From Vibrio kanaloae (lineage in GTDB: Bacteria; Pseudomonadota; Gammaproteobacteria; Enterobacterales; Vibrionaceae): a stretch of DNA of 64,000 nt. Position numbers and translations under genes: made by a program. Where the stretch lies: contig NZ_AP025497.1 of NCBI RefSeq assembly GCF_024347535.1, positions 1,736,001-1,800,000 on the forward strand. Direction: 5' to 3'. Position 1 is the stretch's first letter; every line of letters begins with the position of its first letter. This document shows positions 1 through 9,783 of this stretch, piece by piece. The notes under the pieces were generated by a model. The model was given only the letters and a program-made list of their open reading frames with translations. It did not search any database and was not told where the DNA came from.

Positions 1-942
1 TTTGGCCTAACGGATCTGATGGATGGCTTCAGCTTCCTATTATTAGCGATGGCAACGTTCGCACTGGGTGAAACCTTGATGGGTATTCTAAAACCAGAAC
101 AAGACACCAGCGCAGAAGAAAGCCAAAAGATGGCCGATATAGGTAGCATGAAGGTCACCAAAGAAGAGTTCAAAGAAGTAGCGCCAGTTTCGATCCGCTC
201 TTCTATTCTCGGTTTCTTTACCGGTGTTCTACCGGGCGCAGGCGCGACGATCGCAGCTTTCTTAAGCTACGGCATGGAGCGTAGTCTAGCGCCCAAAGAC
301 AAGCAGAAAGAGTTCGGTAAAGGCAGTATCCGTGGTCTTGTTGCTCCTGAATCAGCAAACAACGCAGCTTCAAGTGGCTCATTCGTTCCACTACTGACGC
401 TAGGTATTCCGGGATCTGGTACCACTGCAATCATGCTAGGTGCATTGATCGCTTACGGCATCCAACCGGGCCCTCGCCTGTTCGTTGAACACCCAGATGT
501 ATTCTGGTCGGTGATTATCTCTATGTACTTTGGCAACATTGTATTGGTTATTCTGAACCTGCCGCTTATCCCATATATTTCTAAACTGCTAGCGGTACCT
601 AGAACGGTTCTACTGCCAATGATTATCTTCTTTTCAATCACTGGTGTGTACTTGGTGTCATTCAACACGATGGATGTGTTTGTGATGCTAATTGTGGCGA
701 TGGCAGCGATAGCGTTGAGGCTGGCCAACTTCCCACTGGCGCCATTACTACTTGGCTTTATCTTAGGTGGTTTGATGGAAGAAAACTTAAGACGCGCACT
801 GATGATCAGCGATGGTGAACTAAGCTTCCTTTGGGAGCGTCCTATCACCATGACATTCACTATCTTGGCTGTATTGGTTCTTGCTAGTCCGATTCTAGTT
901 AAGCTGTTCAAGAGCTTTAGAACAAAACCAGTAGAAGTGTAA
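1..942 (+). CDS. tctA: TctA-family tripartite tricarboxylate transporter large permease (3' part)
   Basis: This is the large, roughly 12-helix membrane subunit of a tripartite tricarboxylate transporter, which moves citrate-like acids together with a TctB small subunit and a TctC periplasmic binding protein. The reading frame is already open at base 1, so the N-terminal part lies outside the window and the first internal Met is not the true start. Visible family features are the Gly/Pro-rich segment GVLPGAGATIAAFLSYG, the ESANNAASSGSFVPLLTLG stretch and several C-terminal hydrophobic helices. About 313 residues are present out of a usual length near 500. tctC and tctB would be expected upstream, off the window. 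The CitA/CitB-type two-component pair at 7.4-9.8 kb is a plausible regulator, but that link is inference. The family call is firm. Confidence 0.93.
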   Translation, partial: FGLTDLMDGFSFLLLAMATFALGETLMGILKPEQDTSAEESQKMADIGSMKVTKEEFKEVAPVSIRSSILGFFTGVLPGAGATIAAFLSYGMERSLAPKDKQKEFGKGSIRGLVAPESANNAASSGSFVPLLTLGIPGSGTTAIMLGALIAYGIQPGPRLFVEHPDVFWSVIISMYFGNIVLVILNLPLIPYISKLLAVPRTVLLPMIIFFSITGVYLVSFNTMDVFVMLIVAMAAIALRLANFPLAPLLLGFILGGLMEENLRRALMISDGELSFLWERPITMTFTILAVLVLASPILVKLFKSFRTKPVEV

Positions 943-971
943 AGCTTTACCGAATCAACTAAACCTCAACG

Positions 972-997
972 AAAGGAGCCATTGGCTCCTTTTTTCA
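972..997 (+). terminator. Intrinsic terminator after the tctA-like gene
   Basis: A GGAGCC/GGCTCC stem with a three-base loop is followed by a run of T, about 30 bases after the stop codon of the transporter gene. Confidence 0.85.
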
Positions 998-1133
998 TTT
1001 AGAGCCTCAATTCGAACCAACGGTTAAAGATGGTAGCAAACTCACAAACCTATCTTTACAACACACATTGCGCTGATATTCATAACAAATTCAAGTAAGG
1101 TAACCAATTAGTTAACGTATTGGATTCTAAACT

Positions 1134-1892
1134 ATGGATTGGTTGATTCTATTCTTGTCAGGCGTGATTGGCGGTGTGCTTAACTCCATTGCGGGTGGCG
1201 GCAGCTTTATCACCTTCCCTGCTCTATTGTTTGCTGGCGTTCCACCAATAGCAGCCAACGCGACCAATACCTTTGCTTCGTGTGCCGGATACATTAGCGG
1301 AGCCTACGCTCTGCGCCACGAAATTCAATCTGGTACCAAGCAGCTAAAACTGACCATTGCTTTATGTGTCATTGGCGGTGGTATCGGGGCTTTCTTGCTA
1401 CTTCACACACCAGAAGCTCTGTTCACTCAATCCGTTCCTTGGCTGTTGCTGTTTGCAGCTTTGCTATTCACGTTTGGCGGCACGCTCAATAAATGGTTAA
1501 AGCAAGCCACAGCAAAACATAAGCATGCCACCAGCGCAGGTGCATTCTTTTCCGCTTTATTGCTTTTGATTGTTTGTATCTACGGTGGTTATTTTAATGC
1601 AGGTTTGGGCATTGTGACATTGAGCTACTTGGCGCTGGCTGGTTACACCAATATCAACGTGATGAATGGCATCAAACTGCTCGTGTCCGCGTGTGCTTCC
1701 CTCGCTGCGATCGTATTTTTTATCGTGAATGGCTCTATTGATTGGCCGTCAGGCATAGCCGTTTTGATGGGGACCTTGGTTGGTGGCTATTACTCAGCAA
1801 AAATCTCTCGCCGCATCCCACAACAATATGTTCGTAACACAGTGATCATCGCGAGTTTCTTAATCACCGCATATTTCTTTTATTCAAGTTAA
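1134..1892 (+). CDS. TauE/SafE-family sulfite or organosulfonate exporter-like permease
   Basis: This 252-residue integral membrane protein has a Gly-rich N-terminal helix (GVIGGVLNSIAGGGSFITFP) and a second similar half near residues 145-235, the usual internal duplication of the TauE/SafE (DUF81) family. Members are thought to export sulfur-containing anions such as sulfite or sulfoacetate, but most are uncharacterised, so the substrate is unknown. No strong ribosome site precedes the ATG at 1134. It stands alone, between the tctA-like terminator and a small membrane protein gene. A paralogue lies at 31268-32086. Family confidence is high; function is only general. Confidence 0.88.
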   Translation: MDWLILFLSGVIGGVLNSIAGGGSFITFPALLFAGVPPIAANATNTFASCAGYISGAYALRHEIQSGTKQLKLTIALCVIGGGIGAFLLLHTPEALFTQSVPWLLLFAALLFTFGGTLNKWLKQATAKHKHATSAGAFFSALLLLIVCIYGGYFNAGLGIVTLSYLALAGYTNINVMNGIKLLVSACASLAAIVFFIVNGSIDWPSGIAVLMGTLVGGYYSAKISRRIPQQYVRNTVIIASFLITAYFFYSS

Positions 1893-2113
1893 TTGGGGTT
1901 CAAACATTACATAGACTAAACAGAGGTCACCGGTAAAAATGACATCTGAGTTTATCTTTCACTACTTTATAGCTCATAAAACAACCACGCAATAATATGT
2001 GAAGCGAGTCTGCCAATTAGCAAATTTGAGAATAATTTAGACTCTTTTTAGCCTTTATTTTACTGAGAATGGGATAATTCTTATGTGGTACGTGATACTT
2101 CATAGGAGACGTT

Positions 2114-2305
2114 ATGAACATTAAACTCGGTCATGTCATGTCATCAAGTCGCCTCATCTGCTTTGTCGCTTTTCTCACAGCAACATTCGCATGGATCTTA
2201 AATATGCCAGCTCTGTTTTCCGTGTCAGCACTATTTTTGATTATCAGTGCGATCGTTTATATCGCCGATCTTTGCAAGAATAAAAAGAAGAGACGCGATC
2301 GGTAA
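2114..2305 (+). CDS. Small two-helix membrane protein, function unknown
   Basis: A 63-residue protein with two hydrophobic segments (about residues 15-31 and 34-51) and a very basic C-terminal tail (CKNKKKRRDR), predicted to be an inner membrane protein with its tail in the cytoplasm. The ATG is preceded by a good ribosome site (AGGAG at suitable spacing), which supports translation. I do not recognise a family. It is followed by a hairpin near 2338-2355. Confidence 0.6.
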   Translation: MNIKLGHVMSSSRLICFVAFLTATFAWILNMPALFSVSALFLIISAIVYIADLCKNKKKRRDR

Positions 2306-2331
2306 TCTTCAACGGTTTCAAATTTAACTCA

Positions 2332-2358
2332 TAAAAAAGGAGCACTTAGGCTCCTAAT
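2332..2358 (-). terminator. Terminator of the VF530-like gene, possibly bidirectional
   Basis: Perfect AGGAGC/GCTCCT stem with a six-base loop. On the minus strand it is followed by a T run (the A run at 2332-2337), which fits the gene ending at 2401. On the plus strand it could also stop the small membrane protein gene. Confidence 0.75.
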
Positions 2359-2400
2359 ATATTCTGTGCTCATCACGTCGTCGAACTAGCGACGTCCGCT

Positions 2401-2814
2401 CTAACGGCGAAAGTTACGACCGTTGCCACCTCGGCGCTCTTTGAAAGCAGACGCGGCTTTAGCTTGTGACGCTTGAATAGACTCAACCGTCAACTCCATT
2501 GGTTCACGAGGTTCTAAACCGTGACGGAACGTACGTGAACGTGGTGGCATCTGATATTCGATATCAGACGCTTTAGGCATACGCTTAAAACGGTACAGGT
2601 AAAAGTTTTCTACCTTCTCACGAGCCCATTCTGTCTTCTTTAAATATTTAACAGCACTTGCTACCGTTGGTTTAGTGTTAAAGCAGTTCATGCGCATTGC
2701 CGCATCTAAAATTTCCCAACCATAATGATCGACTAATTCAGTGATCATGGTTTCAAGCTTTAAGCCGTGCAATGGGTTATTTTGTTGCAGTTCGATTCTT
2801 TCTTCTTCAGTCAT
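2401..2814 (-). CDS. VF530-family DNA-binding protein (DUF2132)
   Basis: A 137-residue protein whose first 75 residues match the VF530/DUF2132 family: NNPLHGLKLETMITELVDHYGW, then a Cys-Phe-Asn segment and PTVASAVKYLKKTEWAREKVE. The family is a small helical fold known from Vibrio fischeri VF530 and described as DNA-binding; its cellular role is not known. Here a basic, low-complexity tail of about 55 residues is added (Arg-, Ala- and Gly-rich, ending GGNGRNFRR), longer than the core domain needs and suggestive of nucleic-acid contact. It is transcribed alone, with its own terminator. The family call is good; the tail's function is inference. Confidence 0.85.
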   Translation of the reverse strand: MTEEERIELQQNNPLHGLKLETMITELVDHYGWEILDAAMRMNCFNTKPTVASAVKYLKKTEWAREKVENFYLYRFKRMPKASDIEYQMPPRSRTFRHGLEPREPMELTVESIQASQAKAASAFKERRGGNGRNFRR

Positions 2815-3174
2815 AACATTACCTTTTTCAAGGCAACTAAAGGCCTTGAATTTACTCTAGAACACCGTCATCACTGACCATTTCTAGCTCAATCACTTGG
2901 GCATTACATCCATTGCCCTTATTTATGCCTTTATGATGGCATAAAGCATGCTCGTTATCCTATTTATCTTTAAAATTAATTTCGAATTGGTCATTTAACA
3001 TTCGGGGTATCATCAACGGCCCTGCATCTCGGGTGTCCTCTTCGGTTCCGAAACCTCACCATTCAAATTAACAAAAATGCTCAAGCAACAAAAAAGGATG
3101 CCGATTAGCATCCTTTTGTTTTCTCTGTATCGCTGATAAGAACAATATTGTTCTTAACTGAATCTAACTAACGA
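2815..3174. other. Intergenic region between VF530-like gene and gnd
   Basis: It holds the gnd terminator (about 3090-3118) and the promoter side of the VF530-like gene. A locally GC-rich stretch at about 3003-3057 stands out from AT-rich surroundings and contains a short CGGTTCCG hairpin. I could not match it to a known RNA. No coding frame is convincing. Confidence 0.5.
3089..3119 (-). terminator. Terminator of the zwf-pgl-gnd operon
   Basis: A ten-base perfect stem (AAAAGGATGC with GCATCCTTTT) and six-base loop lie about 57 bases beyond the gnd stop. On the minus strand the stem runs into T residues. Confidence 0.85.
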
Positions 3175-4623
3175 TTATACGTCGTAAGTTGTAGAAGCAG
3201 TATCGCCGCCTGTACCAGTCCAGTTTGTGTGGAAGAATTCACCACGTGGACGGTCAGTACGCTCGTAAGTGTGAGCACCGAAGTAGTCACGTTGAGCTTG
3301 TAGAAGGTTCGCTGGAAGACGGGCTGTAGTGTAGCCATCTAGGAACGTTAGTGCAGAAGTCATACATGGCATTGGGATGCCAGATTCCATAGACTTAGCT
3401 GCAACTTTACGCCAAGCGCTCATGCAGTTGTCTAGGATACCTTTGAAGTATGCATCTGAACCTAGGAAAGCGATCTCTGGGTTCGCTTCGTAAGCATCAC
3501 GAATGTTGCCTAGGAATGCAGAACGGATGATACAACCGCCACGCCACATAAGTGCAACGTTACCGTAGTTTAAATCCCAGCCGTTTTCGTTCGACGCCTC
3601 ACGCATTAGCATGAAACCTTGAGCGTAAGAGATGATCTTAGAAGCCAGTAGAGCCTGACGAATTGCATCAACCCACTCTTGCTTGTCACCTTCAACTGGA
3701 GCAACCGTCTTGCCGAACAGTTTCTCAGCTTCAACACGTTGGTCTTTAAGTGCAGACAGGCAACGAGAGAATACAGATTCAGTGATTAGAGTCAGTGGGA
3801 TACCCATGTCTAGTGCGTTGATACCTGTCCATTTACCTGTGCCTTTTTGGCCAGCAGTGTCTAGGATCTTCTCAACTAGCGCTTCACCGTCTTCATCTTT
3901 GTAGCCAAGGATATCAGCAGTGATTTCTACTAGGTAGCTGTCTAGTTCAGTTTTGTTCCAGTCAGCAAATACAGCCTGCATTTCGTCGTGGTTCATACCT
4001 AGGCCATCTTTCATGAACTGGTATGCTTCAGTGATAAGCTGCATGTCACCGTATTCGATGCCATTGTGAACCATCTTAACGAAGTGACCAGCACCGTCGT
4101 TACCAACCCAATCACAACAAGGCTCACCCGCGTCAGTTTTCGCGGAAATACCTTGGAAGATAGGCTTAACCGCTTCCCAAGCTTCAGGAGAACCGCCTGG
4201 CATAATTGAAGGACCGAAACGAGCACCTTCTTCACCACCAGAAACGCCAGTACCGATGAAGTGGATGCCTTTCTCACGAAGAGCAGCAACACGACGGTTA
4301 GTGTCTGGGAAGTTAGTGTTACCGCCATCAATGATGATGTCGCCTTTGTCTAGAAGTGGTACAAGCTTGTCGATGAACGTATCTACAACGTCACCAGCAC
4401 GAACCATAAGCATCACTTTACGTGGCGCTTCTAGCTTCTCAACTAGCTCTTCTAGAGAGTAAGCACCAACAATGTTAGTACCTTTAGCTGGGCCTTCTAG
4501 GAACTCGTCTACTTTAGCAGCAGTACGGTTATGAGCCACAACTTTGAAGCCGTGGTCGTTCATGTTTAGGATAAGGTTCTGACCCATTACTGCTAGGCCA
4601 ATTACACCGATATCACCTTTCAT
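3175..4623 (-). CDS. gnd: 6-phosphogluconate dehydrogenase, decarboxylating
   Basis: This 482-residue cytosolic enzyme oxidatively decarboxylates 6-phosphogluconate to ribulose 5-phosphate with reduction of NADP+, the third step of the oxidative pentose phosphate pathway. The N-terminal nucleotide fold (GVIGLAVMGQNLILNM) and the substrate signature with catalytic Lys (GAGHFVKMVHNGIEYGDMQ, about residues 175-195) are intact, as is the IGTGVSGGEEGARFGPS motif. Length matches the family. It is the last gene of a minus-strand operon after zwf and pgl, 28 bases from the pgl stop, with a clear ribosome site before ATG 4623. Terminator at about 3090-3118. Confidence 0.98.
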   Translation of the reverse strand: MKGDIGVIGLAVMGQNLILNMNDHGFKVVAHNRTAAKVDEFLEGPAKGTNIVGAYSLEELVEKLEAPRKVMLMVRAGDVVDTFIDKLVPLLDKGDIIIDGGNTNFPDTNRRVAALREKGIHFIGTGVSGGEEGARFGPSIMPGGSPEAWEAVKPIFQGISAKTDAGEPCCDWVGNDGAGHFVKMVHNGIEYGDMQLITEAYQFMKDGLGMNHDEMQAVFADWNKTELDSYLVEITADILGYKDEDGEALVEKILDTAGQKGTGKWTGINALDMGIPLTLITESVFSRCLSALKDQRVEAEKLFGKTVAPVEGDKQEWVDAIRQALLASKIISYAQGFMLMREASNENGWDLNYGNVALMWRGGCIIRSAFLGNIRDAYEANPEIAFLGSDAYFKGILDNCMSAWRKVAAKSMESGIPMPCMTSALTFLDGYTTARLPANLLQAQRDYFGAHTYERTDRPRGEFFHTNWTGTGGDTASTTYDV

Positions 4624-4651
4624 TATTTTATCTCCTTGCGGCTATTCGCAC

Positions 4652-5368
4652 TTATGCGATAGCACTTGCTGCACTTGAATCTAGGAACCACTCTGTTTCG
4701 CCAGCTTTAGACTGGATTTTCGCTGCCGGATAAGGCAATTCTGAAGCAGGAGTTGTATGAATTTCTTTAACGATCTCAACTTTACCTGCACCCAGTACTA
4801 GGAAACTGATTCGTTTTGCTGCTTCTAAAACTTTTGCCGTTTTAGAAACTCGGATTTGACCGGACTCAGGATGAGAAGCTAATAGAGAGAGTCTCTCGTC
4901 TTGGTAATCAGTTACACCCGGAAATAGCGAAGCTGTGTGGCCATCGGCACCAACACCTAACAGAATCCAATCGAAAATAGGCGTGCCGTTTTCACAAGGA
5001 ATCACATCAGCCATTTCTTTAGCAAAGCGCTCGGCTTCAGCGTTAGGCTCATCTTCACCACGGATGCGGTGGATATTCTCTGCCGGAAGGTTCACGTTCG
5101 AAAACAGTAACGCATTCGCTTCACCGAAGTTGCTTTCAGCGTCATCTGGTGCCACGCAACGTTCATCGCCCCACCAAAAATGAAGGTTATTCCATTGAAT
5201 ACCTTCTGCGTATGGTGCTTGAGCTAACAGCTTAAAGAGCATTTTTGGCGTGCTGCCGCCCGACAATGAAATATGAACAGGTCTGCCCTGTTCACTGTAA
5301 GCTTTCATTTCGTTTGCTAGGTTTTCAACGACCAATTCTGGCGTTGCAAAGATCTTGTGATTGATCAT
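4652..5368 (-). CDS. pgl: 6-phosphogluconolactonase (DevB/Pgl type)
   Basis: A 238-residue enzyme that hydrolyses 6-phosphogluconolactone to 6-phosphogluconate, the second oxidative pentose phosphate step. Family motifs are [13 protein letters not shown] (about residues 33-45), WGDERCV and [14 protein letters not shown] with the catalytic His. I place the start at ATG 5368 (MINHKIF) because it forms an ATGA overlap with the zwf stop codon, a sign of translational coupling; an upstream in-frame ATG at 5416 lies inside zwf and adds a non-homologous stretch. Sits between zwf and gnd in one operon. Confidence 0.96.
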   Translation of the reverse strand: MINHKIFATPELVVENLANEMKAYSEQGRPVHISLSGGSTPKMLFKLLAQAPYAEGIQWNNLHFWWGDERCVAPDDAESNFGEANALLFSNVNLPAENIHRIRGEDEPNAEAERFAKEMADVIPCENGTPIFDWILLGVGADGHTASLFPGVTDYQDERLSLLASHPESGQIRVSKTAKVLEAAKRISFLVLGAGKVEIVKEIHTTPASELPYPAAKIQSKAGETEWFLDSSAASAIA

Positions 5369-6867
5369 AATTCGCAGTAATCCGTGTCTGTTAAGTTTTT
5401 GCATGGGAAACGCCATGCTCGGCCATCACGTTGCAGAAGCTCATCCGCCTCCTGTGGGCCCCAAGTACCACAAGCATAGCCAAACAGTGCTTGAGGATCT
5501 TGTTTGAAGTCTAAGATTGGTTGAACGTATTTCCAACATGCTTCTACCGCATCAGTACGTGCAAACAGAGTTGCGTCACCGTTTAACGCATCAAGAAGCA
5601 GACGCTCATAAGCCGTTAGCATTTGAGTTTCAGGCAAGTCAGAGTAAGAGAAGTTCATCTTGACTTCTTTTGCCTTAAAGCCTGCACCAGGTTCTTTCAA
5701 ACCAAAGCTCATCTGGATACCTTCATCCGGTTGGATACGGATAATCAGTTTGTTCTCTGGTGCATCTTGGCCAAATACTGGATGTGGTGTGTTCTTAAAG
5801 TGAATCACGATTTCAGTTACACGTGTAGGTAAACGTTTACCAGTACGTACGTAGAAAGGAACACCATTCCAACGCCAGTTATTGATGTGAGCTTTCAAGC
5901 CGATGTAAGTTTCAGTACGAGAGTCATCCGCAACACCTGGTTCTTCACGATAACCTAACAATTGCTGGCCGCGAACGTCTGATGCTGTGTATTGACCTAG
6001 GACCAAGTCTTTACGCAGATCATCTTCTTCTAGTGGTTTTAGACACTGAAGGACTTTAACCACTTCGTCACGAATAGAATCCGCATTGATTTGAGCTGGC
6101 GGCTCCATGCCTACCATTGCTAGTACTTGTAGCAGATGGTTTTGGAACATGTCGCGCACAGCCCCAGAGCTGTCGTAGTATCCGCCACGTTCTTCAACGC
6201 CTAGGAACTCAGCACCCGTGATTTCAACGTAATCAATGAAATTACGATTCCACAGTGGTTCAAACATCGCGTTTGAGAAACGAAGCACTAGAAGGTTTTG
6301 TACCGTTTCTTTACCAAGGTAATGGTCGATACGGTAGATCTGGTGTTCTTGGAAGTGATGATGGATCTCTTCATCCAACGCCTGAGCAGATGCTAGGTCG
6401 TAACCAAATGGCTTCTCAATGATAAGACGACGCCAGCCGTTCTTCTCATCGTTCAGGCCATGCGCAGCAAGGTTTGCTGGGATCACACCATATAAACTTG
6501 GCGGCGTTGCCAAATAGAACAGTGTGTTATGGTTTTCGAATTGGTAGTCTTGCTCAAGATTATCTAGACGTTGTGCTAAACGAGCGTAGTCGTCTACATC
6601 TGAAGTGTTGATCGCCTGGTAATGCAAATGCTCAATGAATGCATTTAGCGTCTCTGGTTCAGTTTTTTCCATTTCCTGAAGAGACTTCTTCAGCTTCTCA
6701 CGGTAAGACTCGTCGCTGTACTCAGTACGGCTCACTCCAAGAATCGCAAAGGATTCAGGAAGTTGATTGCTAGCATACAGGTGGTATAAAGCAGGAATTA
6801 ACTTACGATAAGTTAGATCTCCCGACGCACCAAAAATAACGATGCTGCTGTTTTCAGGTATTACCAT
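5365..6867 (-). CDS. zwf: Glucose-6-phosphate 1-dehydrogenase
   Basis: The 500-residue first enzyme of the oxidative pentose phosphate pathway, converting glucose 6-phosphate to the lactone with NADP+ reduction. Visible are the nucleotide-binding [19 protein letters not shown] near the N-terminus and the substrate/catalytic signature [13 protein letters not shown] around residue 180. Several in-frame Met codons exist (6921, 6870, 6867). I choose 6867 because an AGGA ribosome site sits six bases before it and the family begins close to this residue. It leads the zwf-pgl-gnd operon and overlaps pgl by four bases. Confidence 0.97.
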   Translation of the reverse strand: MVIPENSSIVIFGASGDLTYRKLIPALYHLYASNQLPESFAILGVSRTEYSDESYREKLKKSLQEMEKTEPETLNAFIEHLHYQAINTSDVDDYARLAQRLDNLEQDYQFENHNTLFYLATPPSLYGVIPANLAAHGLNDEKNGWRRLIIEKPFGYDLASAQALDEEIHHHFQEHQIYRIDHYLGKETVQNLLVLRFSNAMFEPLWNRNFIDYVEITGAEFLGVEERGGYYDSSGAVRDMFQNHLLQVLAMVGMEPPAQINADSIRDEVVKVLQCLKPLEEDDLRKDLVLGQYTASDVRGQQLLGYREEPGVADDSRTETYIGLKAHINNWRWNGVPFYVRTGKRLPTRVTEIVIHFKNTPHPVFGQDAPENKLIIRIQPDEGIQMSFGLKEPGAGFKAKEVKMNFSYSDLPETQMLTAYERLLLDALNGDATLFARTDAVEACWKYVQPILDFKQDPQALFGYACGTWGPQEADELLQRDGRAWRFPCKNLTDTDYCEL

Positions 6868-7368
6868 CATCTTTCCTATAAAAACAAGGTTTTTAGTATT
6901 CGCCAAAGGTATCAGCGACATACAAAAATAGATAATAGGTCTTAACTATTACATCAATAGCAAGTGCCTATTACACTTGAGAATGCGTTTGGTAAACGAG
7001 GGTGAAAGCTATCACCTCTATTCGGGACAGTATTGTCTATGACTATTTGATTTACATCAACCACTGTGAAGGCAATCGATTAAATATTGGCTCACTTTGT
7101 CCGGAATATAAGCGATTATTGAGTTCGTAAAGCCCGTTGTGACGATAATTCCTCGTTCACGAACATTGTAGTTAATAAAGAATGGTATCTGGTCGGTGGA
7201 GTTAACTGCGGGATATCCGAAGAAAGCAAACAGCGCTTTACTCAACTGATTTCGCATTCTACGTTTAAATTAAGCGCTACCTTCAAGCAAACGAGAATCT
7301 TTTAAGCAGGAGGAGCTTTAAGTAGAAGGGAAGACTTTAAATAAAGAGTACTACCTTCTAATTTTGCC
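6868..7368. other. Intergenic region upstream of zwf
   Basis: About 500 bases holding the zwf promoter side and the 3' side of the response-regulator gene. A 66-codon frame at 7057-7257 (minus) has no ribosome site or recognised family and is not called. An imperfect hairpin with AGAAGG/CCTTCT ends near 7327-7360 could be a weak terminator for the two-component operon. No other feature seen. Confidence 0.5.
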
Positions 7369-8064
7369 CTATCGTTTCGCTCTATTATAGCACCTCTCAG
7401 GGCGACCGACGGTGCCATAGTTTAAGTCGGCAACCAACTCACCCGTCGTGATCAAAAACTCTAAGTAGCGTCTGGCTGTGGTTCGGCTTGCACCAATACG
7501 TTCACCCGCTTCGTCCGCCGTGATGTTGGTCGCGCTTACTTGCTGAAAAAGCGCTCTGATCTTATCCAACGTTACGCCATCAATTCCTTTGGGTAAGGTT
7601 GATACCTTTCCTGAGCCCGCTTTCGCATTGGCTTGCAGCATCTTATCAACCAAGCCTTGGTTCAAATCCGATACACTTTCAAACTCTTGCTGTCGCGATT
7701 GATACTTTTTCAGCGCCGCTTCTAAGCGAGGAAACATCACAGGTTTCAACAAATAATCTACCACTCCACCGCGCATTGCCTGTTGCAGAGTATCCACATC
7801 CCGAGCAGCAGTAATCAAGATAACGTCACAACCTTGATTGCTTCCTCTTACGTGATTCAGAATATCCAATCCACACCCATCAGGGAGATACACATCCAAC
7901 AAAACCAAATCCGGCTTTAAGATATCCAATTGCATTAAGGCTTCAGACTGCGTGGTCGCAATCCCCACCACATCAAAGCCACCCATCTGTTCTAAATAAC
8001 GATGGTGTAGCTCTGCAATCGCAATATCATCTTCAATGACCATGACTCTCGTGATTGCGCTCAT
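7369..8064 (-). CDS. CitB/DcuR/DpiA-type response regulator
   Basis: A 231-residue response regulator. The receiver domain (about residues 5-125) has the acidic pair (VIEDD), the phospho-acceptor Asp in LVLLDVYLPDG and the conserved Lys in DYLLKPVMF. The C-terminal region (about 160-225) carries a helix-turn-helix of the CitB/DcuR kind (ITADEAGERIGASRTTARRYLEFL). This family controls uptake and metabolism of C4-dicarboxylates or citrate. A good ribosome site (AAGGAAG) precedes ATG 8064. It follows its sensor kinase with a 69-base gap. The target genes are not in the flanks; the TctA-type carrier at the window start is a candidate. Confidence 0.92.
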   Translation of the reverse strand: MSAITRVMVIEDDIAIAELHHRYLEQMGGFDVVGIATTQSEALMQLDILKPDLVLLDVYLPDGCGLDILNHVRGSNQGCDVILITAARDVDTLQQAMRGGVVDYLLKPVMFPRLEAALKKYQSRQQEFESVSDLNQGLVDKMLQANAKAGSGKVSTLPKGIDGVTLDKIRALFQQVSATNITADEAGERIGASRTTARRYLEFLITTGELVADLNYGTVGRPERCYNRAKR

Positions 8065-8133
8065 TTATGTTCTTCCTTTAACCATGCTTTTTCCGTCACG
8101 ATGATCTTCACAAGATCGCTTCGCGCTTAATTA

Positions 8134-9783
8134 TTATTGTTCATCTTTTGGCAAATAAACCGTCATTCGTGTGCCAAAGTCGTGGTTGTCGACCATTTCA
8201 AGCTGACCTTGATATCGATCTGTCAGTTGCTTTATCAGATACAAACCAACACCGCGATTTTGCTTCGCTTTACTCGAGACGCCTTTTTCGGTGAGTGCTT
8301 TGGTCTCCAAGTCTTTCGGTAAACCACACCCTTTGTCTTCTACTTCTATGATAATTTCATTACCAAAATCACTGATTGAAACTTCAATAACCCGACGCGC
8401 TGGAGCAATTTGAGCCTCTTGCTTAATAGCCGTCATAGTGGCATCAAAGGCATTATCAATCAGGTTGCCTAGAATTGTGACAACGTCATCCGCGTTCAGC
8501 CAACTAGGCAGCGCTTCAAGCCTTGAGCCTTCTTCGACTTTGAGCTCTAAACCAATTTCCCTCGCGCGCTCCGTTTTCCCTAAGAGCATACCTGCAATAA
8601 GCGGGTCTTTAACGGTTTCACGCAAGAACTCGATCAAGCTTTGGTAGTGTGCGGTTTCTTGGCCAATCAGTTGCTGTACTGAATCCAACTCGCCCATCTG
8701 AATTAGGCCACTGATAGTGTTTAACTTATTTTGGTGTTCGTGCGTTTGCGAACGTAGCAAATCCGCATACTCTTTAGTTTGAGAAAGCTGATCAGTTAAA
8801 TCATTAATCTCATCTCGTAATCGGAAACTGGACACCGCACCGACCACTTCACCGGCCACAGTAATTGGGCTACGGTTAGCAATAATTCGTTTGTTATTCA
8901 GGTATAATTCAACATCGTGGTCAATTTCTCCCGTTGATAAAAGTTTCTCCAAATCACTGCCAGCCAATACATCGGCAAGGCGCTGATTAAGGGATTTATC
9001 CCTGTCTATCGACAAAATATCGCAGGCACTTTTATTAATAGAACGCAAAATGCCGTGCTTATCGATACTCAGAATGCCCTCTTTCACGGTACTCATGGTT
9101 ACATCTAACTCAACATACAATCGGCCTATCTCTTCAGGCTCAAAGCCTAAAATAGCGCGCTGAAAACGGCGAGAGACATAACTTGAAATCAAAGCGTTGA
9201 CCGCAACCACCAACAAAGCCATCACGATCAAAAAGGCTAAATAAGGCTCAATCCTGTCTTGCAATGAATCCAATAAATAACCTACAGAAACCACGCCAAT
9301 GACATTGCCTTGAGCATCTTTGACTGCAGATTTACCACGTACAGAAAAACCGAGTGAACCTTTAGCCGTCGACACATAAGACTCACCCAATACCAACGCT
9401 TTTTGGTTATCGCCACCACGCATTGGTTTACCGAGCCTGTCATCATAAGGGTGGATCAAGCGGATACCTTTATCATCTCCCACAACGATAAACGCCGCGC
9501 CAATCAGCTGAGTAAGGTTACGAAATTTAACTTGGGTTTCTTCAGACAGAACGTAGGGAACACCATTAGCATCCAACGTTCCATTTTCTTGAATAATACT
9601 GGTGACAAGTGGCGATTCGGATAGAAATTCAGCAACACCTAATGCTTTCAACCCCATCTCTTGCTCTTGAGATTGCTTGATATAATAAAAACCTGCAGCA
9701 GACAGTATCAAAAGTTCAACGAGCCCAGTGACCGTCATGATAATCAGCAACCTTTTTCTGAAGCTGATGCTACTCCATTTCAT
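8134..9783 (-). CDS. CitA/DcuS/DpiB-type sensor histidine kinase
   Basis: A 549-residue inner membrane sensor kinase. Order: TM helix (about residues 11-32), periplasmic single-Cache-type ligand domain (about 35-175), second TM helix (about 180-203), PAS domain (about 215-320), a SpoB-type dimerisation helix with phospho-acceptor His in THEHQNKLNTISGL (about 350), and an HATPase domain with NLIDNAFDA and the glycine loops VEDKGCGLP and RGVGLYL. This matches CitA/DcuS kinases, which sense citrate or dicarboxylates with the periplasmic domain. It is transcribed before its response regulator. Ligand identity is inference from family. Confidence 0.93.
   Translation of the reverse strand: MKWSSISFRKRLLIIMTVTGLVELLILSAAGFYYIKQSQEQEMGLKALGVAEFLSESPLVTSIIQENGTLDANGVPYVLSEETQVKFRNLTQLIGAAFIVVGDDKGIRLIHPYDDRLGKPMRGGDNQKALVLGESYVSTAKGSLGFSVRGKSAVKDAQGNVIGVVSVGYLLDSLQDRIEPYLAFLIVMALLVVAVNALISSYVSRRFQRAILGFEPEEIGRLYVELDVTMSTVKEGILSIDKHGILRSINKSACDILSIDRDKSLNQRLADVLAGSDLEKLLSTGEIDHDVELYLNNKRIIANRSPITVAGEVVGAVSSFRLRDEINDLTDQLSQTKEYADLLRSQTHEHQNKLNTISGLIQMGELDSVQQLIGQETAHYQSLIEFLRETVKDPLIAGMLLGKTERAREIGLELKVEEGSRLEALPSWLNADDVVTILGNLIDNAFDATMTAIKQEAQIAPARRVIEVSISDFGNEIIIEVEDKGCGLPKDLETKALTEKGVSSKAKQNRGVGLYLIKQLTDRYQGQLEMVDNHDFGTRMTVYLPKDEQ

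Noticed and set aside
7057..7257. A 66-codon minus-strand frame upstream of zwf
   Set aside because: No ribosome site, no recognised family and no terminator; it lies in the zwf promoter region.
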